From an uncultured Flavobacteriales bacterium (GTDB taxonomy: Bacteria > Bacteroidota > Bacteroidia > Flavobacteriales_D > Crocinitomicaceae): a stretch of DNA of 64,000 bases. The DNA is taken from NCBI GenBank assembly GCA_913051935.1, contig CAJXCU010000002.1, positions 1-64,000 on the forward strand, written 5' to 3'. Shown here piece by piece: positions 1 to 8,953 of this stretch (positions are counted from its first letter, which is position 1; every line of letters starts with the position of its first letter). The position numbers and the translations under genes are program-made. The notes under the pieces are model-generated. The model did no database searches and was not told where the DNA came from. It saw only the letters and a program-made list of their open reading frames with translations.

Positions 1-196
1 AGGCTGGTGCCTCGTCTGTTTTCGTATAAATGATTTTAGACTTTTGCATGAGTATATTTTCCTAGGTTTTTGTGCGTGTAAATTTAACCAATCTTATTCA
101 TTTTTTACCTCAAATCAGGTCTATTTTAACTTGCGCTTCAGGGCAATCGTGTTAAAATTTAAATTAAATTAGAAGTACTCTATTTCAGTAGCTCGA

Positions 197-1609
197 ATGT
201 ATAGAAACTTGAAGTTTATAAATTGTGCTCTTTTGCTTTTTGTTCTGATGGCTTGTAAAACCGTTGAGCCCTCCTTGCCAGAAATGCGCATACAAAACTA
301 TGATAAAATTCAACCTGAAGTTTCCAGATTAAATGTAGATATTGAGGTAAATATGAAGGGAATGTTCGCTGAGGCTGAAAAAAGCACCCCTTTGAGTTTT
401 GAAGGATCCTCCTCTTCATGTGAAGGGGTTAGTTACACCTATGCTTTTTCGAGAAAGCCGATTGCTTTTTCAACATTACCTTCTCAATTAGAAACTAAAA
501 TAGAGGGTGGTTTTTCATTAAATCTCAGTTATTGCCCATTATGTATCACCCTTTGGAATGGAAAAGAAACCTGCACAGTTCCTAGAATATACGCCTCATG
601 TGGAGTGAACGAAAAGAAAAGGGGATACACCATGCGTTATTTGACCACATTAGGTTTGAGTAATAATTATAAACTCACGGCGAAAACAAAACTCAAAGAA
701 TTTACAATTAAAGACCCATGTGAGCTTACTTTTTTGAATTATGATGTGACCGAAAGAGTTGAAAAGGAAATTGAGAAAGAGCTAAAAGTTATGCAAGCTA
801 AAATGGATGAGGACATAGCAGCGATTGAGGTAAAATCTAAAATTGAGAGTGCTTGGAAGGAGCTTCAAAAATCTATACCCATCGATTCTTATGGATTTCT
901 GCAGTTGAATCCCTTGTCTTTTTCGACCACTGATTTAAGGTATGAAGATGAAATTGCAAAATTCACACTGAGTTTATTTTTTTCTCCTATGATTTCCACC
1001 GATAACAATAGTAAACCTTACCAGGAACTATCAGAAATGATTCCAAAAGAAAGATTGGAAGGATTTTCTATTTTGACCGATGTTGCATCTTCTTACGATA
1101 CTTTATCGTCTATACTAACAAACGAGTTCAAAGATGAGGTAATTTCGGTCAAGGGAAAAGAGATTGTGGTTCGTAATTTGAAGGTTATCGGCTGTCAATC
1201 TGACCGACTTGTACTCAGTCTTGAATTCGATGGGTTTAGAAAAGGTAGAGTTTACATGGTATGTCGACCCGTGGTGGATGCTAAAATGCAGTTATTGACT
1301 CTTGAGGATATCGACTTTGAAATAAAAACCAAAGCATTTCTTTTGAAATCTGCAGAATGGCTTTTGGGTAATAGAATTAGAAATGAAATTGAAAAAAAAG
1401 CAAAAATTGATATGTCAGAAAGTTTAAATTCTTTACTGAAAACGCTTGAGGATAAGCTAAATCAGCCGCTGACTTCGGGGGTAAATGTATACAGTAAATT
1501 GAATGAATTACGGATTAATTCGCTTGTATTGGGTGAGACACATTTGTATGTTCGAACCAATTTGACAGGTAAGCTAAAAATAGCAATTGACTTAGATGAT
1601 GAAAGATAA
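197..1609 (+). CDS. DUF4403-like lipoprotein
   Basis: 470-aa ORF with N-terminal lipobox-like LLLFVLMAC; overall layout resembles DUF4403 proteins. Confidence 0.7.
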   Translation: MYRNLKFINCALLLFVLMACKTVEPSLPEMRIQNYDKIQPEVSRLNVDIEVNMKGMFAEAEKSTPLSFEGSSSSCEGVSYTYAFSRKPIAFSTLPSQLETKIEGGFSLNLSYCPLCITLWNGKETCTVPRIYASCGVNEKKRGYTMRYLTTLGLSNNYKLTAKTKLKEFTIKDPCELTFLNYDVTERVEKEIEKELKVMQAKMDEDIAAIEVKSKIESAWKELQKSIPIDSYGFLQLNPLSFSTTDLRYEDEIAKFTLSLFFSPMISTDNNSKPYQELSEMIPKERLEGFSILTDVASSYDTLSSILTNEFKDEVISVKGKEIVVRNLKVIGCQSDRLVLSLEFDGFRKGRVYMVCRPVVDAKMQLLTLEDIDFEIKTKAFLLKSAEWLLGNRIRNEIEKKAKIDMSESLNSLLKTLEDKLNQPLTSGVNVYSKLNELRINSLVLGETHLYVRTNLTGKLKIAIDLDDER

Positions 1610-2744
1610 TTTATACGGTCTTATTGTTGTTGTATTCTTTTGGGCATTTAGTTGCTGTGGACAAGCTGTGGATTATTCTAAATGTTCCGGGGGGATTTCC
1701 TTATCTCCAAACAATTTTTACAGTCTGGCTTTTCAAGGAAAAAAAGGAGTGGACAAGAAAAGTTTGTATGGTTATGAATCTGCCCGTGAGGTAAATAAGA
1801 ACCAAATATGGTTGTTTTTTGATACGCCATCTTCGGGTTTATTGAATCTGAACATAAAACGTTATGCTGAAAAGTGTCACGTATATATGTTCGAAGAAAA
1901 GGGAGGTCAAATATGTCAAGAACTCGAGGAGCAAACCGCAAAGTTTATATTTTCTGAGTCCAACTCAATTGATCTTGATGCAGAATTTATTTTTGTCGAG
2001 GAGGCTTTACGATATGCAGTGGTTCTTGTGGCAGAGGAGGGAGCAAAAGATTCTTTGGACTTTGCTTTTGATTTTTCGCCGCAAGATAAATTTGGAAATG
2101 AGATTGTAGACTCCTTGTTATTTGATTTAACGACACATGGCAATGCTCACGCCTATGAGATTCATGTTCGTGATGCCGTAACCAAACGTCCTGTGAAAAG
2201 TAAAATATCTTTAACTGGTGCCAATGAAATTAATGGAGCTTATGTGGCAAGTGAGCTAATCTTAAATATTCGTAAGAATATAAAGGTATGTGAGCTCAAG
2301 ATTGATGCCGAAGGGTATTTCTCATTTGATAAAAAAGACCACTCGATACTCATTAAAAATGGACTAAAGGACACAATTTACCTGAAACCTTTGGTCAGAG
2401 GGGCCGTGGCGAAAATAGACGAGATATATTTTGTTGCAGGCCTTGCTTCCATCCTAGAAGAATCTGCTCCAAAATTAAATCGTTTGCGGGATTTTTTGTT
2501 GGTCAATCCTAATGTAAATATTGAAATCCAGGGACATGTCAACGGAGACGGAACGCAAGCCTACAGTTCCAAGCGACTTTCTAAAAAACGAGCCAAGGAA
2601 ATAGTCAACCATCTTGTACTCGCTGGGATTTCACCGAAAAGGCTGAGTGCAAAAGGCTTTGGGTTTACAGATCCAGTGTATGAATTTCCCGAAACAGAGA
2701 TGGAGAAAGAGGCCAACAGACGTGTTGAGATTTTAATAAAATAA
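1596..2744 (+). CDS. OmpA-family protein with C-terminal peptidoglycan-binding domain
   Basis: C-terminus NVNIEIQGHVNGDGTQAYSSKRLSKKRAKEIVNHLVLAGISPKRLSAKGFG is OmpA-like; start overlaps the upstream gene by 14 nt. Confidence 0.85.
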   Translation: MMKDNLYGLIVVVFFWAFSCCGQAVDYSKCSGGISLSPNNFYSLAFQGKKGVDKKSLYGYESAREVNKNQIWLFFDTPSSGLLNLNIKRYAEKCHVYMFEEKGGQICQELEEQTAKFIFSESNSIDLDAEFIFVEEALRYAVVLVAEEGAKDSLDFAFDFSPQDKFGNEIVDSLLFDLTTHGNAHAYEIHVRDAVTKRPVKSKISLTGANEINGAYVASELILNIRKNIKVCELKIDAEGYFSFDKKDHSILIKNGLKDTIYLKPLVRGAVAKIDEIYFVAGLASILEESAPKLNRLRDFLLVNPNVNIEIQGHVNGDGTQAYSSKRLSKKRAKEIVNHLVLAGISPKRLSAKGFGFTDPVYEFPETEMEKEANRRVEILIK

Positions 2745-2745
2745 T

Positions 2746-4092
2746 CTAGCTGTAAAAAGGAGAAATCATATAATAGACAACAACTCCCGTTATTGCAACA
2801 TATAGCCATATAGGATAAGCGAACCTTGTCCACTTTTTATGTCTTTCATAATTACCCTCCCAAGCAAATTTATAAGTAAACAGCACCAAGGGGATAACAA
2901 CTAAACTCAAGAAAATATGAGAGACAAGAATGAAAAAATAAATACCCCTAGTATCTGATACAGCCATCGCTTCAGTGCTTTCTAGAATTCCATTTCCGTT
3001 GATATCTCCATATTTTGTAGAGTCTGAGGTCATGTGATATAATACATATAACAGTAAAAATAAAATTGAAAAAGAGAGACAGAATTGGATAATCCGTTGA
3101 TGTATTTTTATTTTTTTGAACTTTATAGCGATTAGTGCGGATAATAAACCGATGGCCGTCAGACCATTCAATGAAGCATAAATAGGGGGTAGAAATGACA
3201 GATCAAAACCGTCAATTTTGACAGAAAAAAGGATAGCCACTGCTGCTGGGATTACTATGGATACAGCTAGTATTGCATTTCTTAGCTTTTTATTCGGTAT
3301 CGGTCCCGCCACCATTATTCTTCCCTCCTGCGCGACAATTTTTTCTTTTATACCATCCCAAAGACCTATTCTATATTGAAGTGCTTCTTTTGAGATTTGA
3401 AGCACCTCTTCTATTTTTTTTTGGTCATTTTCACAAAGCTCTTCAACCATTTGAAGGGAAAGCGGCCCGTGCTCATCTCCGTCTAGCTCAATATGGCGGT
3501 CAAGGTAATATGTAAGTTTATTGAATTTTGTATTTTTTGAGTCTGCTTGTTTAAGAATTTCGATAAACATGTCAGGAATCAAATCCTCTCTTCCGAAGGT
3601 GAATGCCGCTGCAATACAGTGAGGTTTCCCAGATTCAATGACCCTAAAGGTAAACCGCATAAATTCTTTTGCACAGTCGTCAATATACAAAGCTTCGATA
3701 ATCGATTCAATTGAATCTCCATTTTCTAGTCCTTTAATGAGATGGTTGATTTCAGTAACATCTGAATCAATTTGTTGCATGGACTCTAAATACATCTCAA
3801 AATGGCTTTTTGCCTCTCCTTTCTCGTTTATATCACTTTCTTCGGCATGAACAATTTCATTTATAAACCTCGCTAAAGATGCTTTTGGACGCGGGCGCCA
3901 TGGAATCGTGGTCGTAGTAAGTTGTATTTGTAGTGCTTTGAGTAGTGACATGAAATCCCAAACTGCAAAAACGTGCAGCGACATGAATATTTTAATATCC
4001 TCAACGCTCTGAAGCTGCTTGTAAAGACTGTGTTCTTTGAGCTGTTTTCTAAGAGGAGTTAGTTGAGATTCTATGTATTCAATTTGTGACAA
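2746..4092 (-). CDS. Fusion protein: N-terminal DUF3050 (heme-oxygenase-like fold) and C-terminal DUF420 membrane domain
   Basis: Residues 1-259 match DUF3050 (VFAVWDFMSLLKALQ, FTFGREDLIPDMF, YYLDRHIELDGDEHG); residues 260-448 match DUF420 (FLPPIYASLNGLTAIGLL, LLYVLYHMTSDSTKYG, YPIWLYVAITGVVVYYMISPFY); one uninterrupted frame. Confidence 0.85.
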   Translation of the reverse strand: MSQIEYIESQLTPLRKQLKEHSLYKQLQSVEDIKIFMSLHVFAVWDFMSLLKALQIQLTTTTIPWRPRPKASLARFINEIVHAEESDINEKGEAKSHFEMYLESMQQIDSDVTEINHLIKGLENGDSIESIIEALYIDDCAKEFMRFTFRVIESGKPHCIAAAFTFGREDLIPDMFIEILKQADSKNTKFNKLTYYLDRHIELDGDEHGPLSLQMVEELCENDQKKIEEVLQISKEALQYRIGLWDGIKEKIVAQEGRIMVAGPIPNKKLRNAILAVSIVIPAAVAILFSVKIDGFDLSFLPPIYASLNGLTAIGLLSALIAIKFKKIKIHQRIIQFCLSFSILFLLLYVLYHMTSDSTKYGDINGNGILESTEAMAVSDTRGIYFFILVSHIFLSLVVIPLVLFTYKFAWEGNYERHKKWTRFAYPIWLYVAITGVVVYYMISPFYS

Positions 4093-4753
4093 GCTCGCTT
4101 TCTATTAGAATTTTAAGGTCCCTTAATAACCGCTGGTATTCACTTTTGTTTACGTCACCGTCAAAACCTGTAATGTTGTATACACCTCTAAGATAACCGT
4201 TTTGATCTACCATAGAAAAAGCGCCAGAGTGGGCATAACCTCCCGCAGCCTCCTCTTCTCGGCTAGCAAAAACTTTAAAACTTTCTATTCCTAATCGGTG
4301 TGTGAATTCCTCGTCACCTGTCAAGAAGTCCCAATTTTTGCAATCTCTGCAGTGCAGACCCTTATATTTTTTTAAAGCTTCCGGGGTATCTTTTATTGGA
4401 TCGATGGAGAAGGAGAGAAATTGAACTTGGTCCTCCATATTCATCGTATGTACTTCTTTGGTCAAATTTGTCATTTGGACATTCATAATCGGACAAATGG
4501 TCGGACAGGTAGCAAAAAAGAACTCAGTAATCCAAATTTTATGGGCATAGCTTTTATTTGTCACTTGTCGTCCTTCTTGATTTTGATAAGCAAATGATTG
4601 TATGGGTTGATATACAGTATCAATGACTTGCACACCATCCTTCACAGAATATTCTAGGTCGTAATGTCCAATGAATGGAACTGTTCTTTCCGAATCAACA
4701 TCTTCGCAGGCAGAAAGGGCTAGAAGGAATAGTAGCGTAAATAAGCGAATCAT
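4079..4753 (-). CDS. SCO1/SenC family copper chaperone, lipoprotein
   Basis: ATCPTICPIMN (CxxxCP), SFSIDPIKDTPEALKKY, HSGAFSMVDQNGYLRGVY; lipobox LLALSAC. Confidence 0.93.
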   Translation of the reverse strand: MIRLFTLLFLLALSACEDVDSERTVPFIGHYDLEYSVKDGVQVIDTVYQPIQSFAYQNQEGRQVTNKSYAHKIWITEFFFATCPTICPIMNVQMTNLTKEVHTMNMEDQVQFLSFSIDPIKDTPEALKKYKGLHCRDCKNWDFLTGDEEFTHRLGIESFKVFASREEEAAGGYAHSGAFSMVDQNGYLRGVYNITGFDGDVNKSEYQRLLRDLKILIESELVTN

Positions 4754-4755
4754 TT

Positions 4756-5397
4756 TTACTTTGAGGCTTTTTTATCATATTGTTTTTGAAGCAGCGCCAT
4801 GCTTTGTTTCATTCGTCTAATTTGGCCCTCAACATTGCCAGAAAGAACCATTCTCAAGTGATGTTGCTTATCAATAAGGAGCATCAATTCTTGAAAATTT
4901 GTTTTGTCATCAATAAGCGAAATACCGTTATTTTCAAGGTCATAAATCTTTTTTACATCGCCGGTGGCTAAAATCCAAATAGAAGGGTCATAATTTTCTG
5001 TTAAGTCATTAATGGCATCATTGATTACGGATAGATCTTTTACTGAATTTCCCTTCCCATCTGTTAGAAAAGAAATCATTCGAATTTGCTTTGTTTTTTT
5101 GGTTTTGTTTTTCCAAATGTGTTGGTAAATCGTTTGATTGATATGCCACATAAGTACCGAGCAGCTGTCAGGGCATGAGCTTTGAAGCACATTCACAAGA
5201 ATGACGTCATCTTTGAATTCTTTTGAATTACGCTTTACACCATTTGCATCGGTGAATTCAAATTCAGTAACAGGTCCATAGTCCTCAAGCTCTTCAAAAT
5301 TATGCTCGCAACTCCTTGTCCCAATAAAAATTAGCAGTAAAGCTGGTCCAAATACCAGGAGAAATCCAATAAGTCTATTTACTTTTTTTTTAGCCAA
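4756..5397 (-). CDS. Divergent SCO/thioredoxin-fold membrane-anchored protein
   Basis: N-terminal TM, CPDSC (CxxxC) motif in a thioredoxin-like context, adjacent to the canonical SCO gene. Confidence 0.7.
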   Translation of the reverse strand: MAKKKVNRLIGFLLVFGPALLLIFIGTRSCEHNFEELEDYGPVTEFEFTDANGVKRNSKEFKDDVILVNVLQSSCPDSCSVLMWHINQTIYQHIWKNKTKKTKQIRMISFLTDGKGNSVKDLSVINDAINDLTENYDPSIWILATGDVKKIYDLENNGISLIDDKTNFQELMLLIDKQHHLRMVLSGNVEGQIRRMKQSMALLQKQYDKKASK

Positions 5398-5406
5398 CGG
5401 GATTTT

Positions 5407-5775
5407 TTAAAGACCAACACCTGACCAGGCATCACCAACGGCAAGAGCCTCTGTTAATGCTATAAAAATGAGGTAAAGAATAAACCCAGCATATGGCAAT
5501 AATATTACATTCCGCATCCATGGTCTTTCGTCTCCCAGGTGCATAAATACCATGATAATGTACCCTGCTTTAAGTACTGTTAAAGCGATAAAGGTCCATT
5601 TTACATAGATCCACATACCGGACGACTGTTTAATGTATGCACCAAGTGCAACCTCAATTGCAGTTATGACAGTAAGTAGAAGTGTTACTTTCCATATTTT
5701 CTTTCGAAGCTCTTTTCCATGCTCTTCAGAGTGGTGTGCATCTAAAGAATATTCAATTAAATCATCTCTTTCCAT
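5407..5775 (-). CDS. Cytochrome c oxidase subunit IV family protein
   Basis: Three TM helices, VLKAGYIIMVFMHLGDERPWMRN signature, position in cox operon. Confidence 0.9.
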   Translation of the reverse strand: MERDDLIEYSLDAHHSEEHGKELRKKIWKVTLLLTVITAIEVALGAYIKQSSGMWIYVKWTFIALTVLKAGYIIMVFMHLGDERPWMRNVILLPYAGFILYLIFIALTEALAVGDAWSGVGL

Positions 5776-5791
5776 GATGTGCTTTTAATTA

Positions 5792-6847
5792 TTAAACGAG
5801 GTAAAAAAATGTAAAAACAAAAACCCAAACTAAATCTACAAAATGCCAATAAAGTCCAGTTTTTTCAACCATCTCATAATGTCCTCTTTTATGGTAGGTT
5901 CCTTTAATGACTCCTATAAAAATTAAAATATTTATAAGTACCCCAGAGAATACATGGAATCCATGGAACCCTGTAATAAAAAAGAAAAAATGAGCATATT
6001 GCTGTGGTCCATATTCATTTTTAGTAGGTAGCCAATGCTCACCGTCTTCAAACCAAGGAGCACCATAAGTCACTTTTGGAGTACCACTATACAAAGAAGC
6101 GTAGTACAATTTCTCAGCCTCTTTTCCTTCGATTTTATCACCAATATTTCTTTTTGAATCAGGGTTGATTAGCTTTATGATAAGCTCAAGATGATGGTCA
6201 TGTTCTTTATTAACTTGGGCTATTGATCCATCGTGTAGGTGAATTATTCCACCTTCATGAATATGGCCTTCTTTTGCTGCATGCTGAAAGGTGTGCATTA
6301 AGTCGGAGGTAATTACGTCCCCTTTTTTGTGATGCGTACCTCCTTCTAAGACAGTAAAATTTTTTAATTCCCCAAAATGGCCACTTACATTTGCCTCCGA
6401 ACCATCCATCAATTCTATTCTTCCAAATTGCGAGCCGTGGATGAAGTGACTCCATTCCCAAACTTGTGAAGCCAAAAAGAAAAATCCACCAATTATTGTA
6501 GCAAGCATCCATTGTATGACACCCTTCTTATCCATGCGGTGTCCTGCTTCTACTGCCAAAACCATCGTTACGGAGGATACAATAAGAATAAAAGTCATTA
6601 ATGCAACATAAATCAATGGGTATCCGTGACCTAAAAACGGTAATGAATTAAAGGTTTCTTCTCCAATTGGCCAGGATTCTTGAGTGTTATGTCTAACAAA
6701 TCCATACGCTACAAGTAGACCACTGAATGTTAGGGCGTCGGACACAAGAAAGAACCACATCATGAGCTTTCCGTAGCTTGTCTGGAAAGGGGATTCTTTT
6801 CCACCCCAAAGAGTTTTAAAGTCTAATTCAGCAGTATTCGCGGCCAT
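5792..6847 (-). CDS. Heme-copper oxidase (cytochrome c oxidase) subunit III with histidine-rich insertion
   Basis: GKLMMWFFLVSDALTFSGLL, FFFFITGFHGFHVFSGVLIN, YWHFVDLVWVFVFTFFYLV. Confidence 0.93.
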   Translation of the reverse strand: MAANTAELDFKTLWGGKESPFQTSYGKLMMWFFLVSDALTFSGLLVAYGFVRHNTQESWPIGEETFNSLPFLGHGYPLIYVALMTFILIVSSVTMVLAVEAGHRMDKKGVIQWMLATIIGGFFFLASQVWEWSHFIHGSQFGRIELMDGSEANVSGHFGELKNFTVLEGGTHHKKGDVITSDLMHTFQHAAKEGHIHEGGIIHLHDGSIAQVNKEHDHHLELIIKLINPDSKRNIGDKIEGKEAEKLYYASLYSGTPKVTYGAPWFEDGEHWLPTKNEYGPQQYAHFFFFITGFHGFHVFSGVLINILIFIGVIKGTYHKRGHYEMVEKTGLYWHFVDLVWVFVFTFFYLV

Positions 6848-6870
6848 TCATTATGCTTTTCATTGCAAGT

Positions 6871-7932
6871 TTAATGAATAAAAACCAAAAACAATAGTAA
6901 ATAGCCCCACAAAAGCCCTAAAAAATGCCAAAAAATAGATGTCAAACGTAGTGATAGGTGATTGTCCATTCCAAATTTATTCATGAATGTTTTAACAACA
7001 ACTCTGCTTAAATAAATTAATGCTCCCGCGATGTGTAATAGATGAAGAAAGGTTAAAATAAATAGGAAAGACGATGCCATGTCTGATGATTCTGTTGCTT
7101 TGATTTGAAGGAAATTAGACAATACTTTTCCTTTGTAGTATAATTTCCGGTTGGTATATTCTAACTTTTCTCGTTTGTAAGAAATATTGAAGTCCTCTCC
7201 TATTTTTCCTTTGGCAAAGAAGTCGCCTCGCCCATCTACGACATTTTGGGCGAGCTGCTTAAGCCTTAAAATATCCGCTGATTTCAGCGGTGTTGTATCG
7301 TTTATGTAGAATGAATTATTTTGAATGGCAAGGGGCTCGTTGTTGAAGATCAATTGGTATTCTTTTTGGTCTCCTTTGGTAATTAATCTAAACTTATTGT
7401 TGTAGTTTTCGCCTGATATAAACTCTTTCATATACTTTTGAAATGCACCGAATTCGTCTGAACTCATTTTTTTTTCATTCCACAAATAATCATTTCCATC
7501 CAATGAAATGAATCGACCATTTTTTTTCACCTCAAAATAGTCTCCATAGCGACCGTCGGTTACGACAATATGATTCTGAAACGGATGAACTCCGTTTTGC
7601 ATCAGCTGTCCGAAGCCCTTCCATTGGAAATAAACAAATAGCAGACCTAAAGTAAGTGTTAGTGCCATTCCTCCTTTCATGAGCGATTGCCGTCCTTTTC
7701 GCGCCGCGTCGATCGCTCCAATGAAAACCATACTACTGATAAAGATACATGCCGTCCCCCACCAAAATGCAGTAGGTAAAGGAGTTTCAAGCCAAAATGC
7801 ATCGCCCATACTAACAATGTATGCAGAGGTCAGCCCAGCAAAAAGCATGACGATACTAAAGCAGCTCACATAAACGAGGTTTTTTTTCATTTTTTCGTGA
7901 ACAATAGGGTCCACATCTTTAGATAAATCCAT
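6871..7932 (-). CDS. Cytochrome c oxidase subunit III-like protein with large extramembrane insertion
   Basis: FLFILTFLHLLHIAGALIYL, SIFWHFLGLLWGYLLLFLVFIH; about 165 aa insert between TM segments. Confidence 0.88.
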   Translation of the reverse strand: MDLSKDVDPIVHEKMKKNLVYVSCFSIVMLFAGLTSAYIVSMGDAFWLETPLPTAFWWGTACIFISSMVFIGAIDAARKGRQSLMKGGMALTLTLGLLFVYFQWKGFGQLMQNGVHPFQNHIVVTDGRYGDYFEVKKNGRFISLDGNDYLWNEKKMSSDEFGAFQKYMKEFISGENYNNKFRLITKGDQKEYQLIFNNEPLAIQNNSFYINDTTPLKSADILRLKQLAQNVVDGRGDFFAKGKIGEDFNISYKREKLEYTNRKLYYKGKVLSNFLQIKATESSDMASSFLFILTFLHLLHIAGALIYLSRVVVKTFMNKFGMDNHLSLRLTSIFWHFLGLLWGYLLLFLVFIH

Positions 7933-8821
7933 CAGACAAAAATTTAATATGTTCTACCTTGTCTAAGACATAGGTAAATTGAATTATTGGTAAATAAACA
8001 AAAGAAGCGAACATTAGTTTTCGTGCATCGGCATCTTCTTGACTCAGGAATAATTTATAGGCATAAATGAAAAATAGTGTTCCCAGTAATGCAGCAATAA
8101 CAAAGGTTGTATTCCCCGTCCAATCTAGGAGCCATGGGATTAAACTAAAAGGAATCAATGCTATGGAATAAATTAGGATTTGAAATGCCGATTGTTTAGA
8201 CCTTCCGAGAGCGGAAGGTAACAAGTGATAACCCGCTTTTTGATAATCATCATGACTCACCCATGCAATTGCCCAAAAGTGTGGGAATTGCCACGTAAAT
8301 TGAACAAAAAACAACACGCCTGGTAAGAATCCGAAGGCATCTGTGGCCGCAATTGCTCCTAACAAGGGGGGTATTGCTCCTGGGAATGCTCCTACAAAAA
8401 CTGCCCAAGCACTTTTCGATTTCATGGGCGTATAAATAAACACGTAAGTAATGAAAGCTGAAAAACCAAGGAGCATACATTTGAGGTTGATCAGGAACAG
8501 TAATGTACTTCCAATAATTAGTAATACGATGACTATTGAGTATGCAAATTTAAGACTCATAATACCGAGAGGAAGAGGTCTGTTCTGGGTTCTAGACATT
8601 AGCTTATCTATGTCTCTCTCCCAAATTTGGTTGGCTCCATTGGAGGCAGCTGTAACAAAAGAACCGCCCACCATAAGCAGTGTGATTTCTAGGTAGTCTG
8701 AACCTCCAGCAAAAAGGTAACCTGTTAAAGCGGATAATACCACGAGAAAAGATAATCTAAACTTCGTAAAAACTAATATTTTCTTGTAAAGCGTCTGCTT
8801 TGTTGAATCTTCTTGCGTCAT
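7919..8821 (-). CDS. ctaB: Protoheme IX farnesyltransferase (heme O synthase)
   Basis: UbiA-type ASNGANQIWERDIDKLMSRTQNRPLPLG and WQFPHFWAIAWVSHDDYQKAGYHLLP. Confidence 0.96.
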   Translation of the reverse strand: MTQEDSTKQTLYKKILVFTKFRLSFLVVLSALTGYLFAGGSDYLEITLLMVGGSFVTAASNGANQIWERDIDKLMSRTQNRPLPLGIMSLKFAYSIVIVLLIIGSTLLFLINLKCMLLGFSAFITYVFIYTPMKSKSAWAVFVGAFPGAIPPLLGAIAATDAFGFLPGVLFFVQFTWQFPHFWAIAWVSHDDYQKAGYHLLPSALGRSKQSAFQILIYSIALIPFSLIPWLLDWTGNTTFVIAALLGTLFFIYAYKLFLSQEDADARKLMFASFVYLPIIQFTYVLDKVEHIKFLSDGFI

Positions 8822-8828
8822 GGACGAG

Positions 8829-8836
8829 CAAAATTA
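8829..8836 (-). promoter_or_regulatory. Bacteroidota -7 box TAATTTTG upstream of ctaB
   Basis: CAAAATTA on + strand; 7 nt from box to ATG. Confidence 0.5.
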
Positions 8837-8953
8837 CAAATTAAATAGTCCTTACCCGAGGAATGAGGCATTTATCATAAATAATAAAAAACCAAATCAA
8901 TGGTCTGAAGCTACGGACAATAACCCTTATATTTAACACAAAATTAGTTTCTT

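Noticed and set aside
1-33. Possible 3' end of an upstream gene (RLVPRLFSYK* in frame 1 or AGASSVFV* in frame 3)
   Set aside because: Too short to identify a frame or a family from this window
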